A DNA stretch of 64,000 bases from Latrodectus hesperus (GCA_037975125.1 CM075853.1:91673794-91737793); one strand, 5' to 3'. Shown: positions 44,331-58,210, numbered from the stretch's first letter. The notes: a model not told the origin generated them from the letters alone. Translations and numbers: made by a program.

Positions 44331-47300
44331 TTACTTTTGAAAATATCAAATAAAATACTGAATTTTAGTTTCTAATTCATTAAGACAGTGTACGTATTAT
44401 ATATTGTTTTAACTTTCATATTGAAAAATTGTTTAGTAAATGCATAAACCAATTATTATTACTAAAAGTATTTGGACATTTTATTTAATTTTATGTGAGT
44501 ATTAACTTTTGTTTTCATAACATAAAAAAACATTGACATAAATGATGCTTGAGAATTAGATTTCTTGAACAATATTGGCCTTCCAAGTGAAGTATAGAGA
44601 TTGGTGAGTTTAAAATTATGGAGAATAGTTCTGTAAAAATATTAGTAAAATGTACTTTTCTCCATTTGGTGTACAGCTGTATAGATAAGTGGTAAAAAAT
44701 AAAATTTTATGAAGTGTTTAATTTTTGTAAAAATGAATAATACCAAATTTTAAACAAAATCAATATTATCGAACTGTATACGTATTATACTGAGTGTATT
44801 ATAGTCATTATTATTTTATACTGACACTATTTTAGTCAATATTATTTTCAGCTGAGTAATGAAAAGAAAAAATGATGTTTATGGAAGCATTTATTATAAA
44901 AATGTATAAAATAAATATTTAATTTAATTATAATACATTTATGAAACAAGCAATATGTTTTAGGAAGTTTGTTCTTTATAAAATGACATTGCAAAATAAT
45001 TCAAAATATATTCTCTTGGGAGACAGTTCCCTTAAAATAATTATAAATAAATATAAATTGATTTCTTTGTATCAATTTACAACTTTTTAAAAACTTCATA
45101 AAGTAATATTTGAATTTTTTAAAGGAATAAATCAGTGTAAATATATTTATATATTAATTTTTTCTTTTTTGAGTAAGTTCTAATAACTTATCAATATTGT
45201 AAAACAAAAAAAAATACTGATTCAATAGAGACATTTTGATTTGTATATTGAAACAAATTGAGATTTTGATGTAGAAATTGCAATTCAAAATTATATGAAT
45301 AGACAAAAAATCAATTTAAAATGTAATAAATAAATATTTCAAATGTTTATGTAAAATAAATTAAAATCCTTTTGACTTAAAATATTTTAAATGGTATTCC
45401 TCAAACTAGCAATGTATATTCTTCTTTTATTCATCTTGAATTTAAATAATTTTTGATTATAAAATATGAAACAGTTAATTATGGATATGTGATATCAATC
45501 GCTGACAAAGTTTTCAAGTAAAATGAATGAAAAGCAAATATTTCTCTCATAAAAATTAGTAATTATTTATTTTGAAATTGGCATAAATATTATAAATAAT
45601 TTAATAATAAATGATGAATACTTTATGAATTAAACTAATTAATGAAATACTTTCTCAATTTAATAATAATGTAATTATTAATTCTAAAATTGTGTTGTTT
45701 ATATAAATATTAGTTGAAGTTTACGTAATTTTATGTTTTAAATTTAGAAATTGGATTTTAAGCAAGTGATCTGGATATGATGCACAAGTTTTGTATTATG
45801 AATGACTTTAAAAATTAAGTATTCATTATAGGTAAAATTTGATAATATATTGAATAACTATGATTTCGTTAACATCGCTATATATAAAATCTGAATTTAC
45901 ATTAGTAATATTGCAAGTGGAACGAGGAAGACTTATAAGAAACTATACATTTATTTTAAAACTAATAAAAAATTAGAAAAACCTATTTAATTTTGACTGA
46001 AATTGAAGTTTGAGGCATTTTTATTTAGATTATAACCATTATATAATCATTTTAGTTAGTTTTAGTTAGTTTAAAATTCGTCAATTGCTTTCTTCAAAAG
46101 ATAATTTTAAAAATTATCTTTTTCAAGTTTAACATTTTTATTTGATAAATTACTGGTTTTATTCTTGTTTAGTTATATTTTACATTATTTTATCCAGAAA
46201 AAATTCAAATTTTAATACATATAGCAGCTTACTTTACTTAAGAATTTAATTAAACTCTTACGTAGCCATCTTAAATTTGAGCAACTTTTAAAGTGATATT
46301 TTTTACACATGCTTGATATGCTTTAATATGCACAAAACTATTTTTTTTGTTGGAAGATAAAAAATTACCATATATATTTTTGTTGATGTTGCAATTTTAA
46401 CCATTTCTGTTTTTAAATAAATATAAATCTTTTAGTTACTTTAAAACCCATTCAATCTCATTTTAATAATTACTTTTAAAAATATATTAAACTTTAAAAA
46501 TTGACACAGTTTTCTTAAAGGACTTTCTCATTCAAAATAATCTTTTGACATTTAATGATAATTAATTTTTAACTGAGCAAACAAAAACATTCCATTGTTT
46601 ACAATTTTATTCAGATAAAATTTCATCAACTTAAAAATGTTAATGTGCAAAATCGGATAAAATACGATAGGTTATAGAAAATGTAGGAAGCACGTGACAT
46701 TTACGAAAATAATGAACTGAACCTTCGTATTTAATCAATGGTGCGAAGAAAATCAAAATCTAATAAACATGCAGATATATTTGACCAAATCATTGTTTAC
46801 TTAAACAATGTAATCTCATTAAAAGAACTATGTAAGGGATATCAGAAAATATATATTATTATTCGACAACATATAGATAAAAAGAACCAAAATTGCACTT
46901 ACTCAATATATTCCTTCCAATATTGAATGATTAATTATGAAGTGGTCTCAATAAAAATACTTTTCTGATCATTAAGGCAAACAAATGATTCCTTACTTTT
47001 TCCTGTCATAAAGATAGATTTTTTATTCATAAATGTTTTTTTAATTGATAACATTAGAATGAAGATTTAAATAAATATAAAATACTAAATACAAGTTATA
47101 AAATAAAAATATTTCATTGAACGTTTCTATAACTACACATTTCAAAAGGGATTTAGGAGCAGAATATAAATTAATTTTAATAGATTTTAATCAGATAAAA
47201 GTTTTAAATATATATTAAAAAAATGCCTTTTACGTATTTGAATTTATTTAATATACATAACAAAAATAAATTAATTCTTATACGTTTATAGATTTAAATA

Positions 47301-50300
47301 TAATGTTTTCAACGAATGACTGAACATTTTTTATATTTTCTCAGGTGAACCTTTATGTAATTTAATATTTTTACTAACTTAATTCATCAATCTGGAAAAA
47401 TATGTTTGTAGAAAATTCCCTTGTCTGCAAAATATAAAAACAATAAAATCATGGTGAAATATACACCCTTAATGTGGTATGACCGAATCTTTTGCAATAT
47501 TCTAATTAAACTGAGAAAGAATTATATAAAAGTTTCTATAATAATTAATATATTCTAAATAATGATATAGTTTTCATAATTATTTGAGAATATTACTAGT
47601 GCATTTAATTTTAAACTCTAAGCATTGGGAATATATTGTAAAATAGTTATCTTTAATATAGTGCATTATAATCATTTTTGTTTATACTACAAATGAATTG
47701 AGCAGAGAGATGAATTTATATTATAACATATTTATCTTAAGCAATAATTTAGCTTACATATATATTTAGAACTCTTTATAGTATAAAGTAAACCTCGACT
47801 AACTTGTTAACAAATTTATAGAAAGCTTATATTAAAAATGAATTAAAAAAATCTTTTGAATTTTTTACATAAAAAAGAGTTGAAAATTCATTTTAATAAT
47901 TTAGATGATAATATTATTTAAAGAAGAATTAGATTATTAAAAAAATATATAATTTAAGTAATTTATAATGCTATTATCGAAACCATCTCTAAGTTTTGGT
48001 TTAAAACATAGTTTATTGACTTACTTGAATACCTCTTTGCATATTTCGAGGACTATAAGATGGTTTGTGGAGGGGAGTATTATTCATGAACGAGATATAT
48101 CATTAATGACTGTTTATTTATAACTTCCAAATTAAGCACTATCTAAAAACTGATTTGAATTTCCTGCTATTTAGAGTATGATTGTGAATTATAATCTCAG
48201 TTAAGCAATTGTTTTGTTGCATTATATTATTTATACGTTTTCCTTGGTGACTATGTAGAAAAAAAAAGAAAATAATGCCAATGTAGAAAAAAAAATATGC
48301 AGTATATTTTTCAAAAATCTTGCCAAGAAAAGTATCTTGTTAAAAGTCAGAAGAACGTGATGAAGATATCAAAATAATCGATTAAACAAGCAATATCTTA
48401 GTACAAGAAGATATCTTAAAATTTGGAAAATTACGTAATTTTCATCATATAAATGTAGAATATACATCTTGACGTATCTATTAAAATAATATGCATGTGC
48501 ATATTAATCACTGTAGTAATTAGTTTACTTCGAATGTTTGGAAAAACGTAAAATGATTTAATTTCCTTAAATGTTTTTAATGATGGGTGTTTATTGAATG
48601 TATTAATGAATATTTTAAACTTTTCTGAAATAATGCAAGATTAATCAATTTTATTGAGGTAAATGATTTATTTTTAAGAAAAATAGAAGACTTTGCAAAA
48701 GAACTTAAACTGATAGCATAAATGTTCAAAAATTTCCTCTTCAATGATAAAAGTGCTTATATGGATACCAATGTAATAGTAGGAATTTACACTTACCATT
48801 ATAATCGTAGGAACAAGATAAGTTTAGTGATTTAAGATAGAAATGGAAAGAAATAATCTTAGAAGTATTGTTTTTTCAAAATACAATGAGAAAGAAACGA
48901 TTTTAGATTATGCATAACATTTAAAAAGAAACTCGGAAGGAAATTCCATTTTTAAGAGAAGAAACACTATAAGAAATTCAATTAAAAATAAAATAAATGT
49001 TAATGAGGTTTTAAATGTCAATGGAAGATTACAATAACTACCCGTTAGTAATTCATAAAATGAATATGCTTCATGTTTTCATAAAAATGTTATGCAAATT
49101 TAATTTCTTCTTCATTTTTTACAATTTAGATCTTATCAAACTGTGGACTATGCAAACAACTATAATATGACATACGAATTCAGAAGTTAGCTTATTAAAT
49201 AATATTATATATATTCATAAATTTTACTTTCTATTGTTTTAAAGTTTAAATTAGCATATAGCATTTCACTGCATTGTTATCAGTGGAAGCGTTAGAAATA
49301 TTCATTGTACGATTTAAAATGTCTGACAACTAATTTAATTTATTCATGAAATACATTATATTAGAATTATTGAAATACATTAGAGATAGTATAACATATA
49401 TATGTAAAACAAAATGCAGCGAAAAAATTAAATCTTACAATTTTTACATATCTGTCAAGTAAGAATGGTTATCCTGCATTGGTCATATCTGTTATGCAGA
49501 TTCATTTCATGCTTTGAGGATTTCTTAATTGGTGAATGTACAGAACGATACAAAAATAATGATAATTTTGTCGTCATCTGAGAGCAGTTGTTCAAAATAA
49601 TTTCAACATTTAAAATATGTAAAAAGTTTAAGGAATATTTTTATCTACTTTTAAATGTTATTTCGAATAAAAATGCCAGATAATTCATTTAACATTGTCT
49701 TCTGCTGTAACTTTATTGAATATTGCAATTTTTTTAAATTTGACAGTATTGCAAATATATTAATGTAATTATTTTTGTGCTTATAAAAAGCAGCTTTACT
49801 TTAAAATATCTACAAAATCACCATTTTTCAATGTTTCCTAATTTGAAAACTTCTTCTTATTTGCGGTAGCTAATTTATAAAGATTGAGAGGTTAACGATT
49901 ATAATTTCTGAAACTTTTAAGTATGAAATTTAAGTTCATACAAAATAGTAATACAACAATCACATCATATAAACAAAATAGGAAAATTTTCACTAATTTC
50001 TCATTCTCAATCCTAGTTTTAAGACATATCATTTGACTTATGGTTTTTAAAGTTTCTTTCTGTAATATTTGAATCATAATCTCTAATAATAATTTGCTTT
50101 ATTAATAACAATAATTATATAGAAAATATATATAGAAAACTCCTAAAAATAATTATATAGAAAATTCCTAATTGTTTTGCCTTTGCTCGATCAGCTTATT
50201 TCAGATTACAATATATTTTATATATATTGCCTGTATGTAGATTGTCAAAAAATAAATTTTATAACTGAATAAACTATTGCTTTTAAATAGCATGTAAAAT

Positions 50301-50768
50301 TTTGAATTTACCTGAAAAACTCAACTAATATTTTATTTTTTAATTTTATTTATGAACACTACAGATATTAATTAGCTTTTCGGAAACCAAATGCACTTTA
50401 CTGCAGTAATAATATTCTTATACTGAGTTTATACTTTGTAAGGAAAAAAATACTAAATGTACATAAATAAAACAATGTTTTACACAATATACTCATAAGC
50501 TTTAATTTAATTTATATGAAAATGCTCGGAAATACCATTTTCATTAAATGCATATTAAGTATTGATAATCATTAATTGATATTTAAAATATTTCTTCAAT
50601 ATTGTAATGCATAGAAATTAGGCAGTTAGACATACATTATTAGATGCATACATTATGCAATCAGAACAAATATCATTAGAAAATATGATGAATTATTTTT
50701 TTCCAGAGTATATTGTTTAATTGTTATCTTTTATCTTATTTTATGCTTAATTTTTAGTTTGTTTATTT

Positions 50769-50771
<3 letters not shown>
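44331..50771. other. AT-rich DNA, no gene seen
   Basis: More than 6 kb without a convincing coding stretch, RNA gene or transposon motif. Frames at 46738-46926 (plus) and 49892-50077 (minus) are AT-background sequence. Confidence 0.5.

Positions 50772-50852
<81 letters not shown>
50772..50852. repeat. (AT)n microsatellite
   Basis: Pure AT run of about 81 bp. Confidence 0.97.
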
Positions 50853-50861
<9 letters not shown>

Positions 50862-51549
50862 TGAAATGATATTTCTAAAATCTCATTAAAACTATGATTT
50901 CGAAAGTTATTTATTTTATTGAACACAAATGTGTAAAATCATATAAATGTTTTGTACAAACTAAAGAAAAACAACTAATCATTATAAAAACTATTGTTGT
51001 ATTACTTTAAAAAGAGCAATAGTCACCTAACAAATATTTTCAAGCAAGATTTCATTAGGTTAAAACAGAAAAAGAACTTTAATGGAATACTATAATATAA
51101 ATTATAGAAATATTTTGGATATAAAATATTTTGATACATTATTTCATGTCACTTAAAAATCAATTTCAGGAAATAGAAATTTTTCTTCAATTATTATTTT
51201 TTACGGATACAAACAAGAAGAGAAAATATTTAACATAAAAACAAATGTTAATAACCAAAGATTTAAGAAAATTTAATTAGTAATTTACATTATTGGAGAA
51301 TTTCAATGTATTTTATGAAAGCCATGCCCATCGTGGTTTGTTTCTGCTCTTTTGTCGTTTATATTTCTATTCCAGAAAAGTGTGTGCTCAATATGTTGCG
51401 CAAGAACAACAATTATATTATTCGAATATTTTTAATATCTTTTATGACAAATTTTTGTATTTCATATAACATTACATCTAGACTTGTTAACATCGGACGA
51501 ATCCATATTGTCTTCATGTTTTGATGATTATCACATGAGCCAAGTTCTG
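50853..51549. other. AT-rich DNA, no supported gene
   Basis: A 72-codon plus frame at 51306-51524 is hydrophobic and AT-biased with no motif. Confidence 0.4.
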
Positions 51550-51628
51550 TTAGATTGGGGAATAAGCTCGTAGCGATTTTACTAAAGACTTTTATTTAAA
51601 CAAAAAACAATAATTATATATCAATAAG

Positions 51629-51766
51629 TTAATCAAGTATACATTCGCGGTTGCTGTTGACAACCTCTTCCCACCTCTCGATCCATCTGTGGATGCAGTT
51701 TCCCCAAAAATCGCCTGGTCTGGTGTCAATGAAGTTGTCGAGCCAGTTTTTAAGGACCTCTTGGTG
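51629..51766 (-). pseudogene. Mariner transposase C-terminus, antisense fragment
   Basis: On the minus strand from about 51766 to a TAA at 51629 the frame reads like a mariner C-terminus, including DTRPGDFWGN and WIERWEEVVNSN. It corresponds residue for residue with the plus-strand tail at 52070-52170 (DTRPGGFWRN, LVERSEEVV). It is better preserved than the plus copy, having no stop. It contains no catalytic Asp, so it is only a tail fragment. Confidence 0.85.
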
Positions 51767-52177
51767 CACTGGGAAATGCTGGAAAGGAATGCTACAGTCA
51801 AAAAAGAGATCTACATTGCCCAGCTACACCGAGTGAATGAGGCTTTTCGACTGAAAAGACCTAATCGACATGGTCAAACCATACTCCTTCATGACAACGC
51901 CAGGTCCCATGTTGCACAAGTCGTCAAAGTCGCACTCAAAGAGCTCATATGGGAGGTCCTTCAGCCATATACTCCAGACCTTGCACCAACGGATTACCAT
52001 CTTTTCCTCTCCTTGTGAAACCATATGAAGGGCGTTACCTTCGATAACAAAGATGTCCTGAATATCCGGCTCAACAACTTCTTTGATACCAGGCCAGGCG
52101 GTTTTTGGCGGAACGGCATCAACAAATTGGTCGAGAGGTCGGAAGAGGTTGTAAGCAGAGCAACGGCGAATATATAA
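51767..52177 (+). pseudogene. Mariner transposase C-terminal half, broken
   Basis: The plus frame from about 51767 (WEMLERNATV) through LLHDNARSHVA and PYTPDLAPTDYH to a TAA at 52175-52177 is the second half of a mariner transposase. The second and third catalytic Asp residues are present (in HDNAR and PTDYH) but 32 residues apart by my count, against 34 in the D34D family, so two residues look deleted. The first catalytic Asp and the whole DNA-binding domain are absent. An in-frame TGA at 52016-52018 interrupts the LSL/NHMKG region. The apparent ATG at 51689 is in the antisense repeat, so the 109-codon ORF starting there is a chimera, not a natural start. Confidence 0.9.
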
Positions 52178-52479
52178 TTGATTAAATTTTTGATATAATT
52201 ATTGTTTGTTGTTTATATAAAAGTCTGGTAAAAATGCTATAAATTTATTCCCAACCTAATAATTTAGGTGACGTTAATGAATTAAATCCTTGGTCAGATT
52301 TGTTGGGGTAATTTTTCAGTAAATTTAATGCTTCTGATATTTACATATCATATTAATCAAATTTGCTGAAATCGTGAAATTTTCCTTTACTTTGATGCCA
52401 TCAGGAAAGTACATTTTAAACGAAAATGCATTTCGCCAAATTGATTCTACTTTTATGAATCTTACTGGTTAAGAACATA

Positions 52480-53750
52480 CAAGGCTCAGTCTGAAATTTT
52501 TGAGATATGACTAGGTTTTTAAAGTTATACTTACAAAATTTTAGGTGTGTTTAAAGTAGTCTCTCCCAGCATCAATGCACTTTTGTAGGTGAATTTTCCA
52601 CTGATTTAATACCTCAAGCCATTCATTTCTTCGAATAGATGAAAAAAATGCATTTATAGCCAACTCAATCTCTTCTTCTGAATGAAAACGACATCCACGT
52701 AAGTTTTTTTATAGATTAAAGAATAACATAGAAAGTCGCACATAGCTAAATCAGGTGAATACGGTGGATGTTCGATCACTTTAATTTGTTTTTCTTCAAG
52801 AAACTCAACTGTTAATCCGGCTGTATGTGAAGATGCATTGTCATGGTGAAGCATTAGTCCTCTAACATTCAGTTCTTGTAGAATGTCTGGAAGACATTGA
52901 GTGGTATACCAGTTTGCTGTTACTGTCTTCTGTCCTTCCAACTTGATGGCTTTGACCAATCTCGTACTTCTGAAGAAAACGGTATACATCCCTTTTTTCA
53001 GTGCGTGTTGTTTTTTCACCATTGTCGGCGTGGGATCATCTTCAAAGACCCATACTTTGCTTTCTTGACGTGTTGGAACGTCAAAAAACGGCCTGAATGT
53101 TTCATCACCTGTTACAATTTTAGAAATGATGCGGTGGCCACCATCATTCAGCATATTTTGAGTTTCTTTACTGATTCTGACACGCTCCTCTTTTTGATGC
53201 TCAGTTAGATTATGGGGAACCCAACGGCAAACTACTTTTTTCATATGTAATTCTTCATGAATGATTTTGTATATGGCTGCGGATCCAATGTTAAGTTCCT
53301 TCTGTATCATTTGATAGGTACAGCGATTATCATCCATTAACATTTTTCGTATGGCAGACTCATTATCGGGGATTACTTCCGACGGCGGCCTTCCTGTGTG
53401 TTCTTCATCCTGAAGAAAATTGCTAATTCTTCTAAATTCTCTAAACCATCTGAATACACTAGCACGAGTCGGAGTGTATAGTAATCGCCAAATGCTAATA
53501 GCAGCCGTTGAACGTATTCTTCTTGATTGAATCCTGCTTTGAAATCGTAGAAAATCATAGCGCGAAAATGTTCTCTCATCAACTCCATTTTCTCTTCTGT
53601 TTAAAATTTATTCCACGCTAAACAAGTTGAAGTAAGTCAGTACAAAATCGTCTTCTGTGTTAAAATACTTTGTACTTTAAAATTAAACCGTTATTTTTAT
53701 TTTGTAAATTCTTGTCTGCGCTTATCTCAAAAATTTCAGAGTAACCCTCG
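52480..53750 (-). mobile_element. Nearly full-length mariner element
   Basis: 1271-bp element with terminal inverted repeats sharing TCTGAAATTTTTGAGATA (left from 52480, right ending 53750). TA dinucleotides flank both ends (52478-52479 and 53751-53752), the expected Tc1/mariner target duplication. Length and single minus-strand transposase are standard for mariner. The terminal repeats differ from those of the foldback element 220 bp away, so this is a different family. Confidence 0.92.
52541..53588 (-). pseudogene. Mariner transposase with two frameshifts
   Basis: Minus-strand gene from ATG at 53588 to TAA at 52541, about 349 codons if the frames are joined, the normal mariner length. In order: N-terminal helix-turn-helix region starting MELMREHFRAM, the TGRPPS linker, WVPHNLTEHQK, the first catalytic Asp in VTGDET, the second in HHDNASSH, and the third in SPDLAMCDF, with 34 residues between the last two, so D,D34D is intact. 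The first frameshift is at about 53470-53478, before the ASVFRWFREF segment. The second is at a run of seven T on the plus strand (52704-52710), after which the C-terminus (CIDAGRDYFKHT) continues in another frame. No internal stop is needed apart from these shifts, so inactivation looks fairly recent or could partly be sequencing error. Confidence 0.93.
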
Positions 53751-53752
53751 TA

Positions 53753-56700
53753 TTTGACATTTTCCCTGACAAAACGTTTTCGTGGTTATTCAGCACATAA
53801 AAAGAGTGGTAAATGGTTGTCAAGTAATTGCTACAGACTATGATAAATGACCTGGGGCTTGCAATTGTTATTTCATAGGATAATGCTTTCGAATTTGCTT
53901 TCTAGTCGATTTCATGAGCCGCTGTATGAATGATGCTTTTCTTGTTTTAATAAACTTATCAAGATACTAAACACAGCAAATAACACATATTAGCGATAAA
54001 ATATCCTAGAATCTGTACATCTTATTTTCTAAAAATGTAAGGGCTTGTTTTCTCCACTGCAGTGAATGTGTGCTGTAAACTTGTTATTAAAATTGATTTT
54101 GAATATATTAATTTTTATTTTTTATAGATTTCCAAACAAGAATAATTTCAGATAAATAAATTAAATAGTAGATTGAATAGCTCAATACTATTTATATCAA
54201 TCCTTTAAAGAAAAAAATATTAATAATAATAATATTTAATAGGAAAACCAATACAAAACCATATAATTTTTCAGCATAATAATAAATATTAGCACATTAT
54301 ACTATTATCATAATATATTCTGAAATATGAATTTAACCGTTCCAAAAATGTCTGCATTGGTTAGTGTTATTAATTTGATTTATGGCATTATTTAGTACTA
54401 AGAATCGTAGTCTGTATCTAATTTTGTTGATTAGTACGATTAGAATATTTAAAATGCTATCCTATACGATTTATTTTTTAACTAATATGGAAGTGGACAC
54501 TAAAATTATAAAAAAGTAAATGAATTAAAAAACGAAATAAAAAATTAACAATAAAAGGAATAACCCTCCATGATGTCGTTTAACATGCAAAGTATAAAAT
54601 AATCAATATGTCAAAAATCAGATTCTTACAAAGTTTGATAAGAAATGTTTTACAGCTCTAGTTTTTATAGCAGAGAAGTGAGAAATATTTCACCATAAAG
54701 TTTTTCACAAATCTTCAATAAGATATTCTTCGTAACATAGTTATTTATTATTTTTTAATTCTAATAATATTTATATACACTTTATAAGCTTAATAAAATT
54801 ATATAACGTTAATTTTATTATGTTCTTTACTTTTTGATTAAGTAATTTAATTTATTAAGTATTTTATGAACTCTGTTGATGAATTTTTCTCAAGCTTCGT
54901 AGGTTGATACTAGAGAATTAAGTTAATATTTGTGTAACTAATCATAATTTGGATACTTAAATATACAAATAAAAATCTTTAGGCTATTTTTTTTGTATCT
55001 TCAAGAGATATGCTGCCATTAAAATCTACAAATAAAATGCAAAGAATGTGCTATCGTGTTATGTTGGATCCTAAGACTGTAAGTTAACATTTAAAATGGA
55101 TTCACCGAGAACTATATGATATAGGTATGCAAATCTTGCTTTAAAAAATAAACTCTCTAACGCGATGCTCTCTCTTATTCAAGAGTAAGGGAAGTTATTA
55201 TATAAGATAATTTATCATCGTGATGACGTGTTATAATTCAATTATAATTCAACATTATAAATTGGATTTTTAAAACAACTTACTTACCTTTTGATTAAAC
55301 AACCTATGTTGGATCTTGGAATAATAAAATACATTTTGAATTAATTTAGTAATAAGTAATAAACTTAAAAATGGTTTTAAAATGCGTTTCTAACTTTTGC
55401 CCATATCCATGTAAGTTTGGTTTGCAACGAACAGGAATAAGTAATATTTTGAAAAATAATGGTTGAGATTACAAGTACAAAACACTGAAAAATAAATGTA
55501 TCATGAAAACCTAAGTTAATTTCTAATTTTTGTTTTCGAACTTGGGAAAAAGAAATAGAAATAGAGGCAAGTAAAATCATTAATAAAGTAATTGTTTTTA
55601 GAAATGAAAAAAAAATTGTAAAAAAATAGGCACATGCGCTGTGTTCATTGAACCAATGAACTATTTCTGTGTAAAGCTTTTGTAAAATATCAAGAAAAAA
55701 ATAAATGTTTTGTTGAACAAAGCAAAACATTTTAGGTTTATGTTGTGGTAGCATATGAAGTCGCCATTACATATTTATTAGAATTATTGATCTACATTGA
55801 AAAGGTTGATTTTTTTTTGATGCCAGTTTTAATGAAAAATTCTTTTTCATTGATATTTATAAAAAAGAGAGTGAATGAATTCCACCCATAATTACACATT
55901 ATTGTTTCATGAATGGTACCTAACTAAAAATACAATTATGAAGAATCCTGTTTCAATTAGTAGACATATTCAAGAAGAATAATGGATTCCATGATCTGTA
56001 TTCTTTAATTTATATAAAATTAAAATTAATATAAAATTAAATAATTATAATTTAATTTATATAAAACATTTTGTTTAAACAGATAACAGTAAAAATATCG
56101 TTAATTTCACAAAATATAATAAAAGTAATACCCGAATATAATCGAATGTAAACATTAGGTAAAAAAAGTTATCTATATATTTTAGTTACTATTAAAGTAA
56201 TGATAAATATTTAAAAAACAAAATTAGTAAGTTACAAATTTAAAACTACTCAGGATCATTTGATTAAAATAAAATATTCAGTAAACAAATTTATCTGAAT
56301 ATGTAAATATGTATTAAAGTTAAATGCGTAACAAATTTTGCTTAACTGCAACTTAGACAATTATTAATCATATTTACTTATAAAATTAATCATACTTTTG
56401 CTATAAGATCATATAACTGTAATTTGAATTTCAAAAAAAATGGTACCTGTATATATGATATGAATATGAATTTAAAATATAGAAAAATAATTTATGACTT
56501 TAACATTTCATCATTGTCATTCTCAATTCGCTTATAGCCATTTTTTATCATTAAATTCTCAATATTATTAAAAGTTTCCAAAATAGCATAGAAAACGAAG
56601 GGAATAAGAAATAGTAGAGAGTAAGGAAAATACTTTGAAAAAAGTTATAGTTTTTTAAATAACCCATATTTTTTATGAGGTATAATGAAAGTGCTATTTA

Positions 56701-57454
56701 TTTTCTAACAATATTTAGGTATGTAAACGTGGGCATGCCAAATTTTGGAAATGGTTAACGTCTATAAGGAAATACATTCATTTAAAATGAATCAATATTT
56801 AAGCAAGTTATTCAAAGAGCTGATAGAAAATTAATATTTGACTTGTAAGACATTACGTTTCCAACTTCATTCCATTATCTAAAATATTATTCTGTAAAAC
56901 TTATCCAACTATAGTATTACTTATTTATATTAAGGCTGCATTTTTAAAAACATCAAGAAAATTCAGGAATTCAAATCTTTTTATAACTATTCACATCAAT
57001 GAATATCTATTTCGAATTTATATCTATTTTTGCTCAGTTAATTCTCAAATCTATTTTTCTTAGCTTAAGAGAATGAATATCTAACGAAGTTGAGAGGAAT
57101 GTTTTGAAGTCTTTATTTAAATTTTGTATTTTAATACGATATTATCAAATTAGTAAATTTTTTTGGTTTATAAAACCAATTTATAATTTATTTTAAAGAA
57201 CAATAATTTAAGTACCCGTTTATTTACAGCAAATTTTTAAATTAAACATTTCATTTTTACTGTAAAGATATCAATTTTTTTACATTGAATCGTAGAATTT
57301 TATTTTCCATTAAGTGTTTAATAATGTTAATTTCTGAAAATATTTCCTATTTCTGAAACATCTTCATTTCTATTAATTATTTCAATTTCTTTATAATGTT
57401 TCTAAAATTATTTGAATTATTTTTATAGCATATTAAATGAGTTTTATGTTAATA
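53753..57454. other. AT-rich DNA, no supported gene
   Basis: A 125-codon minus frame (55754 to 55377) is long for this background and has hydrophobic segments, but its residues (Phe, Ile, Leu, Lys, Ser) follow AT content, it has no motif, and no splice or polyadenylation context is clear. Confidence 0.4.
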
Positions 57455-57530
57455 TAGTGAGCTGAGACATCATGCACATGCACATAGGGTTACGTGTTCG
57501 ATATTGGAACAAGTCGAAGACCACTTTGTT
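57455..57530 (+). mobile_element. Possible eroded tRNA-derived SINE head
   Basis: TAGTGAGCTGAGAC could be a decayed A box. About 30 bases later GGGTTACGTGTTCGATATTGG resembles the variable loop and B box of a tRNA-derived SINE. No conserved body follows. Divergence makes this tentative. Confidence 0.3.
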
Positions 57531-58167
57531 TATTTAATACCATGCATACTAAAAGCAAGCATACTATAAAAATTAAAAAAATTCAGTAATAAAATAGTTG
57601 TGGAAAATTTAAACATTGATCACAACTTATTTAAAAACTAAATACGTTTAAAAATTTTGTAAAAACTTAAATTTTACGTATTGATTCATTATTATAAATT
57701 AAAATAGATTTTACTTTGTGAGCTTTACTGATGTAAGGTCCAATATTTGACATTTTTGCACCGTACAATATTTAAAACTAAAAATAAAAATTCTGTGTAA
57801 AAAAACTAGTCAAAAGTATAAGATGGAATGTTTTAAAATTCAAGAACTTATGTAAAAGATGGATTAAAATCTTAAATATAATTCAGGAAACCAATTGTAC
57901 GTAAAAATACAAACATTTTTCTAAGTGGTTTACACCCAATCAAGTCTAATGAAACTTAAATCTGTGGTATTAAAACATTATAGGTAAATTGTTGAAATTG
58001 GGACAGATAATTAAAATTGATGTACTGTATATGGTACATTACATATGTCATAAATCTTAAAACTCTGAGACAAGAATAGGTGCTTATGTGTAAATCTAGT
58101 ATGTGCAAATGTGAAGGTGTTTGAGTTTTAAATTAACTCTACACCTGGGAGCAACGTAGAGTGTAAT

Positions 58168-58210
58168 AATGTGGGAGGATATACTAGTGGATATACTAAT
58201 GTGGGAGGAT
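58168..58210. repeat. Short 30-bp tandem duplication
   Basis: AATGTGGGAGGAT occurs at 58168-58180 and again at 58198-58210, with GGATATACTA also repeated between. Local 1.4-copy duplication at the 3' side of the LINE relic. Confidence 0.85.

Larger units (their letters stand above)
51550..52259. mobile_element. Rearranged foldback mariner element
   Basis: A 710-bp element whose two ends are inverted copies of the same mariner 3' end. The left end reads TTAGATTGGGGAATAAG; the reverse complement of the right end reads TTAGGTTGGGAATAAAT. The likeness continues inward for about 200 bp, through the 3' untranslated part and the C-terminal transposase codons, so it is far longer than a normal mariner terminal repeat. 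A TA follows the right end (52260-52261); the left flank lacks one. The 5' half of a normal mariner, including the DNA-binding domain, is missing. Confidence 0.85.

Noticed and set aside
52897..53208. 103-codon plus ORF within the mariner
   Set aside because: Antisense of the transposase gene.
55377..55754. 125-codon minus ORF with hydrophobic segments
   Set aside because: Residue content follows AT composition, with no motif, splice or polyadenylation context. Kept only as a note on the surrounding interval.
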